Source: Actinomyces massiliensis 4401292 (GTDB lineage Bacteria > Actinomycetota > Actinomycetes > Actinomycetales > Actinomycetaceae). From it: a stretch of 64,000 nt of DNA. The notes under the pieces were generated by a model. The model saw nothing but the letters and a program-made list of their open reading frames with translations. It was not told the origin of the DNA and did no database searches. The DNA lies in contig NZ_JH711481.1 of assembly GCF_000269805.1 (NCBI RefSeq), positions 683,779-747,778 on the forward strand, read 5' to 3'. The position numbers and the translations under genes are program-made. Below, piece after piece: positions 61,486 through 64,000 of this stretch (positions are counted from its first letter, which is position 1; every line of letters begins with the position of its first letter).

Positions 61486-61519
61486 CTGCTGAGGCGTGGT
61501 CAATGGGGAGGCTGGTCGT

Positions 61520-62173
61520 ATGTCGCCCGGACGGTTGGAGGCATTCAGCGATGGCGTGATCGCGATTGCCATTACGCTGCTGAGTCTGGAGATCAGACTT
61601 CCCGACGACGATGCGCTCACCAGCGGGTTGCTCTCCATATGGCCCAGCTATGTGGGCTTCGTGCTCAGCTTTTTGCTGATCGGGCAGGTCTGGCTCAATC
61701 ATCACGCCATTTTCCAGAAGATCCGCTATGTCGATCAGTGGGTGCTTGTCTGCAATCTTCTCCTCCTGCTCGACGTCGCTTTTCTCCCCTTTGCCACCAC
61801 CGTGCTCACCCGCGCTCTCAAGACGGGGGAGGACGCGCGGATCGGTGCTGTTTTCTACGGCATGGTCATGGTGGTCGGGGGTCTTTTCTTCAATGGGCTG
61901 TGGCGGGCCGCCATTAGGAATAGGCGCTGTCTGAAGCCGGAGGTTCCCGACGACGTCGTGCGGGCCATGACGCGGCGCTTCGCCATGGGGCCGCTGCTCT
62001 ACGCCATCGCCGCCGCCGTGAGCGTGATCAGCGCCTGGCTGAGTGTGGCCACCTACCTCCTCCTCATCGTCCTCTACACGGTGGAAAGCAGTTGGCGCCG
62101 GAATGCGGGGGAGGGGGATGACGAGGATCGGGGGCCGCGGCTGCCTGCCGATGGCGAGCGGGCCTCGGAGTAG
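61520..62173 (+). CDS. TMEM175/DUF1211 family potassium-channel-like membrane protein
   Basis: A 217-residue protein with six membrane segments. The first helix has the family signature RLEAFSDGVIAIAITLLSLEIRLP, containing the FSDGVxAIAxTL motif that lines the pore of TMEM175 channels; VWLNHHAIFQKI follows. Bacterial members form tetrameric potassium-permeable channels from one six-helix unit each. The C-terminus is an acidic tail (GEGDDEDRG). ATG 61520 is chosen because GGGGAGG lies eight bases upstream and the family usually starts just before RLEAFSDG; GTG 61496 is less likely. Confidence 0.9.
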   Translation: MSPGRLEAFSDGVIAIAITLLSLEIRLPDDDALTSGLLSIWPSYVGFVLSFLLIGQVWLNHHAIFQKIRYVDQWVLVCNLLLLLDVAFLPFATTVLTRALKTGEDARIGAVFYGMVMVVGGLFFNGLWRAAIRNRRCLKPEVPDDVVRAMTRRFAMGPLLYAIAAAVSVISAWLSVATYLLLIVLYTVESSWRRNAGEGDDEDRGPRLPADGERASE

Positions 62174-62229
62174 TCGGAGTAGGCGGAAGTAGATGGGCCG
62201 ACTGCGCGGCCGGTAGTCGGGGAGTTCTT

Positions 62230-62706
62230 ATGTATATTATTTTTATCTCTGTTTTCGTGCCGATTGTTCTCGCCGCGGTGGTGCCTGCGGTCATGCGGCG
62301 GGCGGGGCTCGCTGAGGAGCGCCGCTGGCGCTGGTGGCTGTACGCGGCGTGCATTCTTTTCTGGGTGTCGTGGTACTTGCCGTCACCGCTGATCGAGGGG
62401 CGGGATACCAGCTTCACGACTCATTTCGTGGGCGGCGGTATATTCACGGGATTTCTGTGGTACTACGTGAAGCAGTCTCTTGGGTGGCGCAGCCGCTGGC
62501 CGGTCGAGTTGTTCTCCCTGTTCGCCCTGGTGTCGGCGCTCGGATGCGTCAATGAGCTGGTCGAGCTCGGCGCGGTGAAGGCCGGTATATCGCGACTGAC
62601 TCTGGAGGACACGAACTGGGACATCCTGGCCAACTCATTGGGGGCGCTGGTGGCGTATGCCGGTTATCTGCTGGTCGGTCGCCGGATCGACCGGCCGAGG
62701 CGCTAG
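62230..62706 (+). CDS. Small membrane protein, DUF2238/VanZ-like
   Basis: A 158-residue protein with four to five membrane segments: MYIIFISVFVPIVLAAVVPAVM, WWLYAACILFWVSWYLPSPL, a loop, VELFSLFALVSALGCVNELVEL, and DTNWDILANSLGALVAYAGYLL. The late NELVEL...DTNWDILANSLGAL block resembles the E...DTxWDM...GA pattern of DUF2238 (YjdF) and the similar VanZ motif; I cannot separate these by eye. Function unknown. It follows the TMEM175-like gene by 56 bp on the same strand. The ATG has only a weak ribosome site (GGGAG). It is the last gene before the GC drop. Confidence 0.65.
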   Translation: MYIIFISVFVPIVLAAVVPAVMRRAGLAEERRWRWWLYAACILFWVSWYLPSPLIEGRDTSFTTHFVGGGIFTGFLWYYVKQSLGWRSRWPVELFSLFALVSALGCVNELVELGAVKAGISRLTLEDTNWDILANSLGALVAYAGYLLVGRRIDRPRR

Positions 62707-62904
62707 CCAGTTGTGCTCCATTGATGTGCCGTACTGAGCGATATCCAGGAAAATTAAGGAAATAGCGTCGCTATGCTTAATTAAGCTTAATCCATTTTTT
62801 GGCCGGCCATGCTGGCTTCTCATGCGCAGGTGTCGCCCGTTCTCCTTAGCTGTTCTTCAACAATCCTTACGAGGAAACAGTTTATGGTGTTGCTTAGGGC
62901 GTTG
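62707..62904. other. Low-GC boundary region
   Basis: About 200 bp with A/T-rich stretches (GCTTAATTAAGCTTAATCC near 62776, itself partly palindromic) and no gene. GC content falls from the chromosomal level to about half here and stays low to the window end. This marks the edge of a likely acquired island. Confidence 0.6.
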
Positions 62905-64000
62905 CTACTGGAAGCGGAAGCCAAAGAGGCCGCCCTCTTCACCCGCATCCGTTAAAATGGGGTCGATAACGTATTTACGCCTTTCGAATCCTTCTGCCTC
63001 GGCGGCTGTGAGCCTGTCTGAGTTGAGTGTGACAATGTATTGAAATCCAATGGTGTCCGCTAAACGTGCCCCAATGTTAAGGCAGGAGGCGACCTGTCTA
63101 TCATCCATTGAATCAAAAAGAAAACTGTCGTGCACAAGGAGACGGGGGGCGCGGTCAGCTTTAATGGCCATCACTAGACAGACGATGTCCAAAAGGAAGG
63201 TCTTCACGCCTAGGATGCCGGCAGAGGCGTCGCCGTCAATCTTCGGAACAACTTTGAGTACTCCCTTGTTGGTAGCCTCAATGAGTAGAGAAACATCGCG
63301 ATCGTCGTATATTTCTTCACCAAGTTGGTGGAACAACGAAATTACTTCTTCGAGGGAGGCTTCTTTTTCAGTCATCTCAGTTCGTAGACTGGACTCGGCG
63401 TCGGCCGTAATCGAACGAAGGCGGAGACCTGTATCATTTATCGACTGTACAAGTTCTAACTTTCGCTCCAAATCTGCTGCGACTGAATCCAGCTCAGTGA
63501 GTTCCCGTTCCGCATCCCGGAATGTTTCGAGCGCCATTGACTCGTTCAGCAGATTCATCACGGCAGCTCGACGCTGGTCCAAGTCCGAGCGCTCCGCTTG
63601 AACTGCCCCAAGTCGATCAATGACTAAGGCCAACTCTGATTGGAGATACATTCGCCGATTTCGTACTACGGATGAATGGAAGTCTGAGACTTCGTCAAAT
63701 CGTCGTGCGACAACATCGGGGAGTATTATGCCGATCTCGGCGTACATCGATTCCAACTGCTTGGTCACTTCACCATTCGAAGCTACTGGACTCTCGTCTT
63801 GGAATGCAAGTTCGAGATCGCGCTTTCGCTGCTCTAAAGCAAGACCTTCATCATTTAGATCCCTAATGGCATGGGTGAGGCTATCAGCCTCTGCCTGATG
63901 TTCGGCGTACTGATCATCGATACGAAAACCTAACAGATTCTTTTCGAGGCGCGATCGCCGCTGACGGGTCTGCGCTAAACGTGCGCGAAGTTCGGCCTCG
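62905..64000 (-). CDS. DUF2326 SMC-like ATPase, C-terminal part (ABC three-component system)
   Basis: Partial: 365 residues up to the window edge, no start in the window. The upstream part is a long coiled coil (LRARLAQTRQRRSRLEKNLLGF, EADSLTHAIRDLNDEGLALEQRKRDLELAF, EKEASLEEVISLFHQLGEEIYD). The C-terminal ABC-type half contains DIVCLVMAIKADRAPRLLVHDSFLFDSMDDRQ, where LLVHDS is the Walker B-like strand, and QYIVTLNSDRL. This is the pattern of DUF2326 proteins, the SMC-like ATPases of ABC three-component conflict systems. Codon use is much less GC-rich than the rest of the window, consistent with transfer. The other components would lie upstream on the minus strand, beyond 64000. Confidence 0.75.
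   Translation of the reverse strand, partial: EAELRARLAQTRQRRSRLEKNLLGFRIDDQYAEHQAEADSLTHAIRDLNDEGLALEQRKRDLELAFQDESPVASNGEVTKQLESMYAEIGIILPDVVARRFDEVSDFHSSVVRNRRMYLQSELALVIDRLGAVQAERSDLDQRRAAVMNLLNESMALETFRDAERELTELDSVAADLERKLELVQSINDTGLRLRSITADAESSLRTEMTEKEASLEEVISLFHQLGEEIYDDRDVSLLIEATNKGVLKVVPKIDGDASAGILGVKTFLLDIVCLVMAIKADRAPRLLVHDSFLFDSMDDRQVASCLNIGARLADTIGFQYIVTLNSDRLTAAEAEGFERRKYVIDPILTDAGEEGGLFGFRFQ

Overview
The window is high-GC (roughly two thirds G+C), gene-dense chromosomal DNA from an actinobacterium. GTG and TTG starts are common, many genes look leaderless, and family content (DUF5926, YwiC-like, RarA, Lhr, family-5 UDG, GPP34) fits Actinomycetaceae; an Actinomyces- or Schaalia-like animal or human commensal is my best guess. 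No rRNA, tRNA, CRISPR array, transposase or phage structural gene was seen.

Layout. 0-2.3 kb: an ArsR regulator and a HisC-type aminotransferase. 2.3-12.1 kb: a minus-strand cluster of six envelope genes in mirrored paralogue order (YwiC-like, propeller A, propeller B, propeller B', propeller A', YwiC-like). 12.3-23.4 kb: phosphoglucomutase, an orphan gene, RidA, two tandem Gly/Ser-tailed membrane proteins, an AlbA/Schlafen-type ATP-binding regulator, an AbiEi/DUF559-like protein and DUF5926. 23.5-31 kb: a lactose module (GPH permease, GH2 beta-galactosidase, divergent LacI regulator) followed by class I aldolase. 31.5-34.5 kb: a pullulanase-type GH13 protein that has lost one catalytic Asp. 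34.6-39.7 kb: DUF488, PadR, a tandemly duplicated CPBP membrane protease with identical operator-promoters and gene fragments at the junction, a VOC protein and a WYL regulator. 40-47 kb: RarA, ROK regulator, HAD phosphatase, SPFH protein with a small ribbon-helix-helix partner, and GPP34. 47.6-53.3 kb: a giant Lhr helicase. 54.3-62.7 kb: uracil-DNA glycosylase, DUF4242, a second pullulanase with an intact active site, an SDR-like protein and three membrane proteins. From about 62.7 kb GC content falls sharply and the window ends inside a DUF2326 SMC-like ATPase, a hallmark of ABC three-component conflict systems.

The most striking non-genic signal is a family of 67-79 bp palindromes (12 complete copies, one half copy). 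Most copies lie 18-100 bp after a stop codon. Several carry paired substitutions that keep the two arms complementary, and one copy is inserted in frame inside lhr. A second family, arrays of a 22-bp unit, sits in five intergenic regions, often beside the palindromes. At least thirteen genes share a TANNNT-like hexamer 6-7 nt before the start codon, which I read as leaderless promoters; these also settle several start codons.

Metabolically the window links lactose uptake and cleavage, glucose-phosphate interconversion, aldolase and glycogen or alpha-glucan debranching, with local LacI, ROK, PadR, WYL and ArsR regulators. All functional calls are from reading motifs by eye; no database search was run.
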